From Anthoceros angustus (taxonomy: Eukaryota; Streptophyta; Anthocerotopsida; Anthocerotales; Anthocerotaceae): DNA of 64,000 bases. Below, piece after piece: positions 1 through 10,700 of this stretch. The stretch is from positions 310,001 through 374,000 of the forward strand of contig MU008157.1 of assembly GCA_010909165.1 (NCBI GenBank). Direction: 5' to 3'. The notes beneath the pieces were generated by a model. It ran no database searches. It was not told where the DNA came from and saw only the letters and a list, made by a program, of their open reading frames with translations. Positions within the stretch are counted from its first letter, which is position 1, and each line of letters begins with the position of its first letter. A program made the position numbers and the translations under genes.

Positions 1-275
1 CTCCTGCTCCATTTGACCATACACAACAAGCGCTTCATGTCCGAGCCCTTGCTGTGCATACCTATCAATCAGGCGGTCCATGTCACCACATCCTTTGCGG
101 CCAAGCTGTCAAAAACGTGGCGTGCATCTTCCAGTTCACCACATTTCATCTTCCACACAGTTACCCACCACCACGTCATCCAGCAGTCCTCTTCAACAAT
201 ATGTGACTGCACCTACCTGCCCTTCTGTAAGGAATCCGTGCTTCCACAAGCCTTCAGAAGGCAAGCAAAGTAAAA
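1..275 (-). pseudogene. PPR gene fragment (PLS type), broken
   Basis: The minus strand encodes recognisable pieces of the same PPR repeat found at 5-10 kb: FACLLKAC, then KCGELEDARHVFDSL, KDVVTW and YAQQGLGHEAL, ending in QMEQE at the window edge. The frame is broken. The codon expected to read GRQLHSQ carries an in-frame TAG (GR*VQSH), and the stretch between IVE and KCGEL is shifted out of frame (WMTWWWVTVWK). No long minus-strand reading frame survives. It is a decayed relative of the neighbouring DYW:KP genes and may continue outside the window. The recognition as PPR is firm; its former extent is unknown. Confidence 0.85.
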
Positions 276-905
276 TGGTCAGCCAAAGAGTAGAAAAGAT
301 GTAAAAGCAAACTTCTCTGCATCTTTCCTAATCTTCTCTGAATCTTTTCTACTGTTCAGTATCAGTATCGCACTATGGAATACCGATCTCGTCACTAAGC
401 CGGGTGTGTGTGACAGGTTTTTTTCTTCCGGTACTCTACAGGAAGATGCCTGCGCATCTTCAAGATGCCTTCCTGACATACGCGCCACATCAGCGGACGA
501 CGGGCCGTAGGCGGCACAAAGGTTTTGTCTCGGAACTTGGCCCCTGGTGTTCCGATCTTGTCATCCACTTTTCTTTCTGCCATTTAGGGTTTATGTTTGG
601 CACGCACACATACTCATGTTTAGGGTTTTCCCACCACACATGGACATATATATCGGATCGGACATGTCTCGGCCCCGGTGCAAGCCCCCGACTCTGGGCA
701 TGGTACTCGTTCAAGACTCTGGGCATGGTACTCGTTCAAGACTGCGTTTCCCTTTCACCGTCGCCCGTGGCCCCGGATGTTAGCCGCGCATGTTCGATCC
801 AGTGTTTTCCCCATCGTGCATCTCCTTTGCGTGCCAAACAAGGTGGCCATCGAAGGTGATGTGTACAGATGCTAATCGTGCAAAGCTTCCTCCCTACCGG
901 CACTT
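276..905. other. Non-coding stretch with short direct and inverted repeats
   Basis: No gene is supported here. A 26-base unit (ACTCTGGGCATGGTACTCGT followed by TCAAG) is repeated directly at about 691-716 and 717-742. Bases 369-406 are an inverted copy of bases about 1357-1394 (see the inverted-repeat entry). Reading frames on both strands show no family resemblance. Confidence 0.6.
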
Positions 906-1394
906 CACCTTTGAAACCGAACACGACTGCGGGAAGGAAACCAGTGCAATGCAGGCATTACAGATCTGAAAATGCTTCACACTCTCCCCCTCCTCAACCT
1001 CATCAAACAGGGCAATGTCACTGCGTCCTACAAATCCACTTCCAGTCCTACCAGACACCTGCCAGAACTGCCGCATGCTGCCGTTCAACCAAAAAAACAT
1101 CCGAACATAGTCTGCGCTCACACCTCATGGTGGGAGCGCTCACAAACAAAAAAAAACACCTCCCTACGCCACAGTCAGTCGCGGAAGAGCCTCAGAGCAG
1201 GCCCTCCATCCTCTTGTGCTCCGGAACTTGGCTCCTCCTCTGGCAGACTTCCGTTCGCCCCCTGTGCTGCCTGCTGTGGAGGGGCCGAATGTCCCTCCGC
1301 ACCGGACATGGGAGGTGCACCGGAGTGCCATGGCAGGGCCAGGTGCACCAGCCTCGTCACCCGGCTTAGTGACGAGATCGGTATTCCATATCGC
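369..1394. repeat. Inverted repeat pair of about 37 bp, arms about 1 kb apart
   Basis: The left arm (369-406) reads CGCACTATGGAATACCGATC then TCGTCACTAAGCCGGGTG. The right arm (about 1357-1394) is its reverse complement with two mismatches, ACCCGGCTTAGTGACGAGAT then CGGTATTCCATATCGC. Only the right arm is repeated with the downstream tandem blocks (about 2497-2530 and 3487-3520). The arms could be terminal inverted repeats of a small non-autonomous DNA transposon of about 1 kb, or one dispersed sequence inserted twice. No transposase lies between them and no clear target-site duplication is visible. Confidence 0.55.
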
Positions 1395-4182
1395 ACCAAC
1401 TTTCATCAACAACAACTTTGTTTATGTCTATCAGCATCGTTTAATCAATGTCGTCATAACTTTCATCAGAACTCAGAAGAGGAATTCGCATTATGCTTAG
1501 TGTTTATGCATATTTCGGGATAAATATGGGTTAAATGACTGAATACACTTCACATGCAAGCGATTCCTGCTCTCTTCACGCACCTTTCAGTGCGTTGGTT
1601 GACATGTCCGATTCATGGGTGCCCGGAGCGTTGCATTTCATGCGCAGACGGAGAGATGGGGCCTCTTCTAGCGGCCGCATTTTGGGACTAAAGTCTTGGA
1701 GGGATAACATTTTGAGATTGGCGCGTTCCCCTTGGACCAGGGCTCAAAAAGTCTCTCAAAAGACCACAGGACTGAACTGTTCTTGATGCGAGTGTTTCAT
1801 GTCCTCGACTGGCTCTACGAGTGTTTTGGACAGCGTCACAAATTGTGGTGTTTGCGTATGCCACGGCAAGTAAAGACTCAGTACGCTTCCTAAGGGTGGT
1901 GTGGTCATGCGCAGGACCTAGGCGTCCGGCCACGGACTAAATAGTGTGTTGTGCTCCTCATCTTCTTGAGAGGGTCCCTGTTAGATGGCCACAGTATGGC
2001 AAGCGGACCCGTTGTGGATCAACTAGTTGGTGGGTGTACAGGGATTCGAGGGAGCTCCGCTCACACCTTTGAAACCGAACACGACTGTGGGAAGGAAACC
2101 CGTGCAATGTCGGCATTACAGATCTGAAAATGCTTCACACTCTCCCCCTCATCAACCTCATCAAACAGGGCAATGTCACTGCGTCCTACAAATCCACTTC
2201 CAGTCCTACCAGACACTTGCCAGGACTGCCGCATGCTGCCATTCAACCAAAAAAACATCCGAACATAGTCTGCGCTCACAAACAAAAAAAACATCTCCCT
2301 ACGCCCTAGTCAGTCGCGGAAGAGCCTCAGAGCAGGCCCTCCATCCTCTTGTGCTCCGGAACTTGGCTGCTCCTCTGGAGGACTTCCGTTCGCCCCCTGT
2401 GCTGCCTGCTGTGGAGGGGCCGAATGTCCCTCCGCACCGGACATGGGAGGTGCACCCGGTTGTGCCATGGCAGGGCCAGGTGCACCAGCCTCGTCACCCG
2501 GCTTAGTGACGAGATCGGTATTCCATATCGCACCAACTTTCATCAACAACAACTTTGTTTATGTCTATCAGCATCGTTTAATCAATGTCGTCATAACTTT
2601 CATCAGAACTCAGAAGAGGAATTCGCATTATGCTTAGTGTTTATGCATATTTCGGGATAAATATGGGTTAAATGACTGAATACACTTCACATGCAAGCGA
2701 TTCCTGCTCTCTTCACGCACCTTTCAGTGCGTTGGTTGACATGTCCGATTCATGGGTGCCGGGCGTTGCATTTCATGCGCAGACGGAGAGATGGGGCCTC
2801 TTCTAGCGGCCGCATTTTGGGACTAAAGTCTTGGAGGGATAACATTTTGAGATTGGCGCGTTCCCTTGGACCAGGGCTCAAAAGTCTCTCAAAAGACCAC
2901 AGGACTGAACTGTTCTTGATGCGAGTGTTTCATGTCCTCGACTGGCTCTACGAGTGTTTTGGACAGCGTCACAAATTGTGGTGTTTGCGTATGCCACGGC
3001 AAGTAAAGACTCAGTACGCTTCCTAAGGGTGGTGTGGTCATGCGCAGGACCTAGGCGTCCGGCCACGGACTAAATAGTGTGTTGTGCTCCTCATCTTCTT
3101 GAGAGGGTCCCTGTTAGATGGCCACAGTATGGCAAGCGGACCCGTTGTGGATCAACTAGTTGGTGGGTGTACAGGGATTCGAGGAGGAGCACCCGCTCAC
3201 CTCACCTTAGGGAGTCAGCTGCTGGAAAACTATCAAGCGTGCAGGTGCAGCACCGTTAGGAACCCTGCACTTCCACTTTCGAAAATGTATGGGCGGGAAG
3301 GATTTCAGCGATGGCCGTCGCCAGAGCAGGCCCTCCATCCTCTTGTGCTCCGGAACTTGGCTGCTCCTCTGGAGGACTTCCGTTCGCCCCTGTGCTGCCT
3401 GCTGTGGAGGGCCGAATGTCCCTCCGCACCGGACATGGGAGGTGCACCGGTTGTGCCATGGCAGGGCCAGGTGCACCAGCCTCGTCACCCGGCTTAGTGA
3501 CGAGATCGGTATTCCATATCGCACCAACTTTCATCAACAACAACTTTGTTTATGTCTATCAGCATCGTTTAATCAATGTCGTCATAACTTTCATCAGAAC
3601 TCAGAAGAGGAATTCGCATTATGCTTAGTGTTTATGCATATTTCGGGATAAATATGGGTTAAATGACTGAATACACTTCACATGCAAGCGATTCCTGCTC
3701 TCTTCACGCACCTTTCAGTGCGTTGGTTGACATGTCCGATTCATGGGTGCCGGGCGTTGCATTTCATGCGCAGACGGAGAGATGGGGCCTCTTCTAGCGG
3801 CCGCATTTTGGGACTAAAGTCTTGGAGGGATAACATTTTGAGATTGGCGCGTTCCCCTTGGACCAGGGCTCAAAAAGTCTCTCAAAAGACCACAGGACTG
3901 AACTGTTCTTGATGCGAGTGTTTCATGTCCTCGACTGGCTCTACGAGTGTTTTGGACAGCGTCACAAATTGTGGTGTTTGCGTATGCCACGGCAAGTAAA
4001 GACTCCAGTACGCTTCCTAAGGGTGGTGTGGTCATGCGCAGGACCTAGGCGTCCGGCCACGGACTAAATAGTGTGTTGTGCTCCTCATCTTCTTGAGAGG
4101 GGTCCCTGTTAGATGGCCACAGTATGGCAAGCGGACCCGTTGTGGATCCAACTAGTTGGTGGGTGTACAGGGATTCGAGGAG
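906..4182 (+). repeat. Tandem array of PPR-gene 5' flank and leader
   Basis: A block of about 1.1 kb (906-2052) is followed directly by a second copy (2064-3182). A third, shorter copy of about 0.86 kb (3322-4182) leads into the full PPR gene. Each copy ends with the start of the leader, ATGGCCACAGTATGGCAAGC, at about 1985, 3118 and 4113. In the first two copies the frame stops at TAG after 13 codons; the third has one extra C (GGATCCAAC) and stays open. Between copies two and three, 3183-3321 holds an isolated piece of leader coding sequence. Copies differ by few substitutions and small indels, so the amplification is recent. Each copy probably carries promoter or 5' UTR sequence of the PPR gene. 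Confidence 0.8.
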
Positions 4183-5225
4183 GAGCACCCGCTCACCTCA
4201 CCTTAGGGAGTCAGCTGCTGGAAAACTATCAAGCGTGCAGGTGCAGCACCGTTAGGAACCCTGCACTTCCACTTTCGGGAAAATGTATGGGCGGGGAAGG
4301 ATTTCCCAGCGATGGCCGTCGCCAAGAGCAGGAGCTCTTGTGGCAACAATTTTTTCTCAACCCTACCATGTGGTGGGACAACAGACGAGATAAGAAGAGC
4401 TCCCGTTCGCCTGACTTCCGGCGTAAGGGGTCCGGCGAGGTCCTGTGGTTAAACAGCATGTTCAAGCCAGATTGGGTGGATGAGCAGCTCGTTTCTTTAG
4501 ATATGCAGATGGGTTCTGGTGCCTCTCCTTGCAAGCATAAGCCTGAACCCGGCAGGCTTGCAGGATCGGAATTGGGCGTTGTGACGGCTGGGACCGTGAG
4601 CACGTTATGTCAGCAGGGGAAGCTTACTGAGGCTGTTGGAGTGGAATCCATGCTGCAGACAGACTGTCCTATTTCTCACCTGACCCTAGGGAGTCAACTG
4701 CTGGGAAGCAACCAAGCCTCCAGGCCCAGGAGTGTAAGGAACCCAGCACTTCCACTTCCAAAGTGTGTGGGCGGGGAGGGATTTGCCAGCGATGGTCGGC
4801 GCCAGGAGCAGGAGGTCCTGTGGCAAGAATTTTTTTTGGACCCTACCATGTGGTGGGATAACAGACGAGATAACTCCCATTTGCCAGACTTCCGGCGTAA
4901 GGGGTCCGGCGAGGTCCTGTGGTTAAACAACGTGTTCAAGCCAGATTGGGTGGATGAGCAGCTCGTTTCTTTGGATATGCGGATGGGTCATGGTGCCTTT
5001 CCTTCCAAGTATGAGCCTGAACCTGGCAGGAGTGCAGGATCGGAAATGGGCGTCGTCACGGCTGTGACCGTAAGCATGTTATGTCAGCAGGGAAGCTTAC
5101 TGAGGCTGTTGGAGTGGAATCCATGCTGCAGACAGACTCTGTCCTATTTCTCAGTCTCTGTTTTACACTGTGCTGAAACTGTGTACAGCTCAAAAGGATC
5201 TGGTTCTGGGTCAACAAGTTCATGA
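4113..5225 (+). CDS. N-terminal leader of PPR protein with duplicated PDF-like motif
   Basis: This 370-residue reading frame starts at ATG 4113. It holds two copies of a module at 4195-4673 and 4677-5150, each with the pattern LWQxFFLxPTMWWDNRRD, then PDFRRKGSGEVLWLN, then KPDWVDEQL. This closely resembles the PDF motif of plant organellar single-stranded-DNA-binding (OSB) proteins, here at the front of a PPR protein. In the minus-strand relative the same leader reads straight into the PPR array, so it belongs to the PPR gene. Here the link is broken: GGGG has become GGG near 5090 and CT is inserted near 5138, so the last 40 or so residues are out of frame. The start of the first motif is about residue 70. 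Whether the indels are real or assembly errors cannot be told from the sequence. Confidence 0.7.
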   Translation: MATVWQADPLWIQLVGGCTGIRGGAPAHLTLGSQLLENYQACRCSTVRNPALPLSGKCMGGEGFPSDGRRQEQELLWQQFFLNPTMWWDNRRDKKSSRSPDFRRKGSGEVLWLNSMFKPDWVDEQLVSLDMQMGSGASPCKHKPEPGRLAGSELGVVTAGTVSTLCQQGKLTEAVGVESMLQTDCPISHLTLGSQLLGSNQASRPRSVRNPALPLPKCVGGEGFASDGRRQEQEVLWQEFFLDPTMWWDNRRDNSHLPDFRRKGSGEVLWLNNVFKPDWVDEQLVSLDMRMGHGAFPSKYEPEPGRSAGSEMGVVTAVTVSMLCQQGSLLRLLEWNPCCRQTLSYFSVSVLHCAETVYSSKGSGSGSTSS

Positions 5226-5283
5226 TCTCACTGTCAAACTTGGGTATGAGTCCAATACGTACTTGGGGAACCATATCTTGCGC

Positions 5284-7179
5284 ATGTATGCATGTGGAGG
5301 AAGGCTACACGAGGCCATGGATGTGTTCACCAGGGTAGGCAAGCCAGATGCTTTCATGTGGTTTTCTATCATATCTGCACACGCTAAACATGGGAAGCCT
5401 AACGAGGCCATACAACTGTACCATGAGATGCGTAGTTCAGGTGCAAAAGCAGATGCTCACGTCTTTGTAGCTGCCCTTCAAGCTTGTGCATTTGCCTCAG
5501 ACTTGGAATCTGGCAGAAAAGTGCACGCTGATGTGCTGCACAGTGGTATTCCTCTTGACTTATTTGTTGGTGCCTGCCTGGTGGACATGTATGCAAAATG
5601 TGGCGAACTGAGCAAAGCACGAGATGTTTTTGACAGCTTGGCCACAAAAAATGTGGTTACATGGAATGCCCTGATTGCCGGGTATGTAAATCATGGGCTT
5701 GGTCAAGAGGCGCTTGTTCTGCATGAACAAATGGAGCAGGACAGCCTGCTTGACCCTGACCATGTCACTTTTGCTTCCCTTCTGAAGGCCTGTGCAAGCG
5801 GTTGTGCTTTATTGAAGGGGAGGCAGCTGCACTCTCAGATTGTGGAAAGAGGACAGCTAGATAACATAGTGTTGGGGACCTGTCTGGTGGACATGTATGC
5901 AAAATGTGGTGAACTGGAAGAAGCACACCAGGTTTTTGACAGCTTGACCAGAAAGGATGTGGTGGCATGGACGGCACTGATCGCAGGGTATGCACAACAA
6001 GGGCTCGGCCATGAGGCGCTCCTACTGTATGGACAAATGGAGCAGGAGGGCCTGCTTGTGGCTGACCATGTTACTTTTGCTTGCCTTCTAAAGGCATGCG
6101 CAAGTGTTGGTGCCATACAGACGGGCAGGCAGCTGCACTCACAGATTGTTGAAAGCGGACAGCTACATAACATAGTTGTGGGCACCTGCCTAGTGGACAT
6201 GTATGCAAAATGTGGCGAACTGGAAGCTGCACGGGGGGTTTTCGACAGCTTGCCCACAAAGAATGTGGTGACATGGACGGCCCTCATCGCCGGGTGTGGT
6301 ACTTCTGATGATGGTCACAAGGCACTAGCTTATTATGAGGAGATGTTAGCTGCTGGTATCCAGCCTGATGATGCTATTTATACTTGCATTTTAGTAGCAT
6401 GCAGTCATATTGGACTGGTGGACGAGGGTCGCAAGCACTTTGATTCCATGGTTGAACAGCATGGTATCAAACCTACCCTGGAGCATTATACTTGCATGAT
6501 TGATCTGCTTGGGCGTGCAGGCCGTTTAGATGAGGCAGAGAACATGCTGTTGTCATGTGAGAGCCAAAGCAATGTTGTGGGTTTGACGTCTTTGCTGAAT
6601 GCCTGCAAAAGTCACGGGGATATAGAGAGGGCAGCAAGGTGTTTTGAGAGGCTCGTTAAACTAGAGCCTCAGAATGCATCCGCATATGTGCTCATGGCCA
6701 ATGCCTATGCAGATGCAGGTAGGTGGATCGATGTAGATAGGATTGAAACACAGAGGATGCTAGCTGGAGCTAAGAAGAAACCTGCAGTGGCGAGCATTGA
6801 GGTGAAGAAGCAGGTACATAGGTTTGTGGTGGGAGAAAACAGGGATAATCTTGTGCCCAAGGTAGAGAGCACAAATGCACGTCTGAAGCAGGAAGGCGGC
6901 CACGTACCACACACAAAGTTGGTGTTGAAGCCACTGTCCGAGAAGGAAAAGGAAGATGCTCTCTGCGGGCATGCTGAGAAGCTAGCTCTGGCGTTCGGTC
7001 TCTTGAACACTCCAGATGGGACACCTCTGCTGGTAACGAAGAATCTCCGCATGTGCAGTGACTGCCACAGTTCCACGGAGATCATGTCAAGGGTTGAAAA
7101 GAGAGACATTGTTGTGAGGGATGGGTACCGTTTGCATCGATTCGTAGATGGTTGTTGCAGTTGTGAGGGTCGACCGTGA
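5284..7179 (+). CDS. PLS-class PPR protein with DYW:KP domain
   Basis: The frame is open from 5104 to 7179. The first in-frame ATG is 5284, but homology to the leader begins before that, so the natural start is probably 4113 upstream of two indels. About a dozen PPR motifs are arranged as P-L-S triplets with the recurring signatures GRQLHSQIVE, LVDMYAKCGEL and VVTWNALIAGYA. E1 and E2 motifs and a complete DYW-type cytidine-deaminase-like domain follow. Visible catalytic features are H and E of HAEKLA (about 6970), the zinc ligands of CSDCH (about 7054) and the terminal CCSC. The PG-box reads KKKPAVASIEV and the protein ends in GRP, not DYW; this is the DYW:KP class implicated in U-to-C editing of organelle transcripts. 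Targeting is probably to plastid or mitochondrion. The gene is intronless, as usual for the family. Confidence 0.9.
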   Translation: MYACGGRLHEAMDVFTRVGKPDAFMWFSIISAHAKHGKPNEAIQLYHEMRSSGAKADAHVFVAALQACAFASDLESGRKVHADVLHSGIPLDLFVGACLVDMYAKCGELSKARDVFDSLATKNVVTWNALIAGYVNHGLGQEALVLHEQMEQDSLLDPDHVTFASLLKACASGCALLKGRQLHSQIVERGQLDNIVLGTCLVDMYAKCGELEEAHQVFDSLTRKDVVAWTALIAGYAQQGLGHEALLLYGQMEQEGLLVADHVTFACLLKACASVGAIQTGRQLHSQIVESGQLHNIVVGTCLVDMYAKCGELEAARGVFDSLPTKNVVTWTALIAGCGTSDDGHKALAYYEEMLAAGIQPDDAIYTCILVACSHIGLVDEGRKHFDSMVEQHGIKPTLEHYTCMIDLLGRAGRLDEAENMLLSCESQSNVVGLTSLLNACKSHGDIERAARCFERLVKLEPQNASAYVLMANAYADAGRWIDVDRIETQRMLAGAKKKPAVASIEVKKQVHRFVVGENRDNLVPKVESTNARLKQEGGHVPHTKLVLKPLSEKEKEDALCGHAEKLALAFGLLNTPDGTPLLVTKNLRMCSDCHSSTEIMSRVEKRDIVVRDGYRLHRFVDGCCSCEGRP

Positions 7180-7725
7180 GATTGACGAAGTAGCCAGAGT
7201 TGTGCTCGAAAGGTGAACTGTAGAATGTTGGTGTTGGGAATCCTCCTTGGCGAAGGTGGATGCTGTAAAACTACGTGACTCCGCTAAGAAAAATTGTCAT
7301 ACATCCGTTTTGTCCATGAATCCCAAGAGTAAGGCTTGAAGGCCGACGTACAAAGGACGAACCTCCTTTGGGCACACCATCCACTTGTGAGGGAATGTAT
7401 ACATACATGCATCAATATGCCTCATGCCTGCTGACCGTGCGGGCCCAATTCGTGCACATGTATGGACATGTGGCATGTTTGGTGCATGTATGTATATCCA
7501 TCACAAGTAGATGGACCGGCCAGAGGAGGATCGATTGCGTGGCCCTCAGGCCGTACTCTTGGCGTGCATGGCCATCTCGGTGGGAGGCTCCAGAACGGTC
7601 TTAGCAACCCTATGTATCTGGTCTGTTGAGGTCCGAGTTATGCCAGCGTACATGCCCTTGAGAAGAAAAGCTATTTTCCCCTGGCGTACACTCTAGAGCA
7701 CGACTGGACAAGTTCATCGTCACTC
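7180..7725. other. Spacer between convergent PPR genes
   Basis: This 546-bp stretch separates the two PPR stop codons, which face each other. It should hold both 3' UTRs. Reading frames here match no family I recognise, and I see no RNA gene or strong hairpin. Confidence 0.6.
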
Positions 7726-10700
7726 TCACGGTCGACCCTTACAACTGCAACAACCACCTGCAAATCGATGCACACGGTACCCATTCATCGCAACAATGTC
7801 TCTATTCTGAACCCTTGACATAATCTCGGTGGAACTGTGGCGGTCACTGCACATCCGTAGATACTTCGTTACCAGCAGAGGTGTGCCCCTAGGGGTGTTC
7901 AGGCGACCAAACGCCAGAGCCAGCTTCTCAGCATGACCACAAAGGGCATCTTCCTTTTGCTTCTCACCCACTGGCTTCAACACCAATTTTGTGTCTTGTA
8001 CATGCCCCCGCTCCTGCTTCAGACGTGCATTCATGCTCTCTACTTTGATCGCAATATCATCTCTGTTTCCTCCCACCACAAATGTATGTACCTGCTTTTT
8101 CACCTCAACGCTCGCAACTGTAGGCTTTTTCTTAGCTCCTGCTATCATTCTCTGTTTTTCAACCATCTCTACATCGGTCAACATTCCTGCATCTGCATAG
8201 GCATTGGCCATGAGCACATATGCGGACGCCTGCTGAGGTTCCAGTGTAACAAGACTTTGAAAACAGCGCGTCGCCCTCTCTACATCCCCGTGATTTTTGC
8301 AGGCATTCAGCAAACACCTCAACCCCACAACATTGCTTTGGCTCTCACATGATCATAGCATGTTCTCTGCCTCCTGTAAATGACCTGCGCGCCCAAGAAG
8401 ATCAATCATACAATTGTAATGCCCAATAGTAGGTTTGATGCCATGTTGTTCAGGGATGGAATCAAAGTGCTTCCTACCCTCATGTACCAGTCCCTCATGA
8501 CTGCATGCTGCCAAAACACAAGTGAATGTAGCCTCATTAGGCTGAATACCAGCGACTACCATCTCCTCAAAACAAGCCATTGCGTAGTGACCTTCATCAC
8601 AAGTTCCACACCCAGATATCAAGGAATTCCATGTCACCACATCCTTTGTGGGCAAGCTGTCAAAAACCTGGCATGCCTTTTTCAGTTCACCGCACTTTGC
8701 ATACATGTCCAAAAGGCAGGTGCCCACCTGTATGCTATCCAGCAGTCCTCTTTCCACAATCTGTGAGTGCAACTGCCCACGCTTTTGTTGGGCACCAGTG
8801 CTTGCACAGGCATTCAGAAGGCAAGCAAAAGTAACATGGTTAGCCAAAATCACACCCTCTTGCTCCATTTGATCATACAGAACAAGAGCTTTTTCACCGA
8901 GCTCTTGCTGTGCATACCCTGCTATCAGGGCATTCCATGTCACCACATCCTTTGTGGCCAAGCTGTCAAAAACCTGGCGTGCCTCTTTCAGTTCGCCACA
9001 TTTTGCATACATGTCCACAAGGCAGGTGCCCACCTGTATGCTATCCAGCAGCCCTCTTCCCACAATCTGTGAGTGCAGCTGCCTGCCCTTTTGTAAGGCA
9101 ACAGTGCTTGCACAGGCAGTCAGAAGGCAAACAAAAGTAACATGATTACCCAAAACCAGGCCCTCCTGCTCCATTTGTCCATGCAGAAAAAGCGCCTCCT
9201 GGCCAAGCCCTTGCTGTGCATAGCCAGCTATTAGGGCATTCCATGTCACCACATTTCTTGAGGCCAAGCTGTCAAAAACATCTCGTGCTTTGCTCAGTTC
9301 GCCACATTTTGCATACATGTCCACCAGGCAGTTGCCCAACACTATGTTACCCAGCAGGCCTCTATCCACAATCTGTGAGTGCAGCTGCCTGCCCTTCTGT
9401 AAGACACCAGTGCTTGCACAGGCATTCAGATGGCAAGCAAGAGTAACATGGTCAGCAATGAGGCCCTCTTGTTCCATTTGTTCATACAGAACAAGAGCTT
9501 CTTGGCCGAGGCTGTGCTGTGCATACCCAGCTATCAGTGAGTTCCATGTCACCACATCCTTTGAGGCCAAGCTTTCAAAAACCCCTCGTGCCTCTCCCAG
9601 TTCGCCACATTTTGCATAGATGTCCACCAAGCAGTTGCCCACCAGTACGTTATCCAGCTGTCCTCTTTCCACAATCTGGGAATGCAGCTGCCTGCCCTTC
9701 TGTAAGGCACCACTGCTCGCACAGGCCTTCAGAAGGCAAGCAAAGGTAACATGGTCAGCCAAAATGAGGCCCTCTTGCTCCATTTGCTCATACAGAACAA
9801 GCGCCTCCTGGCCGAGCCCTTGCTGTGCATACCCAGATAACAGTGTATTCCACGTCACCACATCCTTTGTCACCAAGCTTTCAAAAACCCCTCGCGCACA
9901 TTAGTTCACCACATTTTGCATACATGTCCACCAGGCAGTTGCCCACCAGTATGTTACCTTGCTGTACCCGTTCCATATCTGTGAGTGCAGCTGCCTGCCC
10001 TTCTGTAAGGCACCAGCACTTGCACAGGCCTTCAGAAGACAAACAAAAGTAACATGGTCACCCACAATCAGGCCCTCTTGCTCCATTTGCTCATACAGAA
10101 CAAGCGCCTCCTGGCCGAGCCCTTGCTGTGCATACCCAGATAACAGTGTATTCCACGTCACCACATCCTTTGTCACCAAGCTTTCAAAAACCCCTCGCGC
10201 ACATTAGTTCACCACATTTTGCATACATGTCCACCAGGCAGTTGCCCACCAGTATGTTACCTTGCTGTACCCGTTCCATATCTGTGAGTGCAGCTGCCTG
10301 CCCTTCTGTAAGGCACCAGCACTTGCACAGGCCTTCAGAAGACAAACAAAAGTAACATGGTCACCCACAATCAGGCCCTCCTGCTCCATTCTTTCATACA
10401 AAACAAGCGCCTCTTGCCCGAGCCCTTGCTGTGCATACACAGAAATGAGGGACGTCCATGTCACCACATCCTTTTCGGACAAGCTTTCAAAAACATGTCG
10501 CGCATCTTTCAGTTCGCCACATTTTGCATACATGCCCACCAGGCAGTTGCCAACAAAGAAGTTAGGAGGAATTACACTGTCTAACACATCACAGTGCACT
10601 TTTCTCCCCGATTCCAAGTCGGCAGCACATGTACAAGCTTGATGGTTCCCCAAGTATGCAGTCGACTCGTAACCAAGTTTGACAGTGAGATCATGAACCC

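Noticed and set aside
5765-6287. Minus-strand frames opposite the plus-strand PPR gene
   Set aside because: Same antisense effect; codon pattern and homology support the plus strand only.
8353-8355. TGA in the PPR gene read as recoding or as RNA-edited stop
   Set aside because: Nuclear transcripts of these plants are not known to undergo U-to-C editing, there is no recoding signal, and the gene has other lesions.
8380-10642. Many plus-strand reading frames (for example 8580-8834, 9216-9446, 9519-9749) with a recurring protein pattern
   Set aside because: They are antisense reflections of the minus-strand PPR repeats; the apparent repeat family arises from the PPR periodicity.
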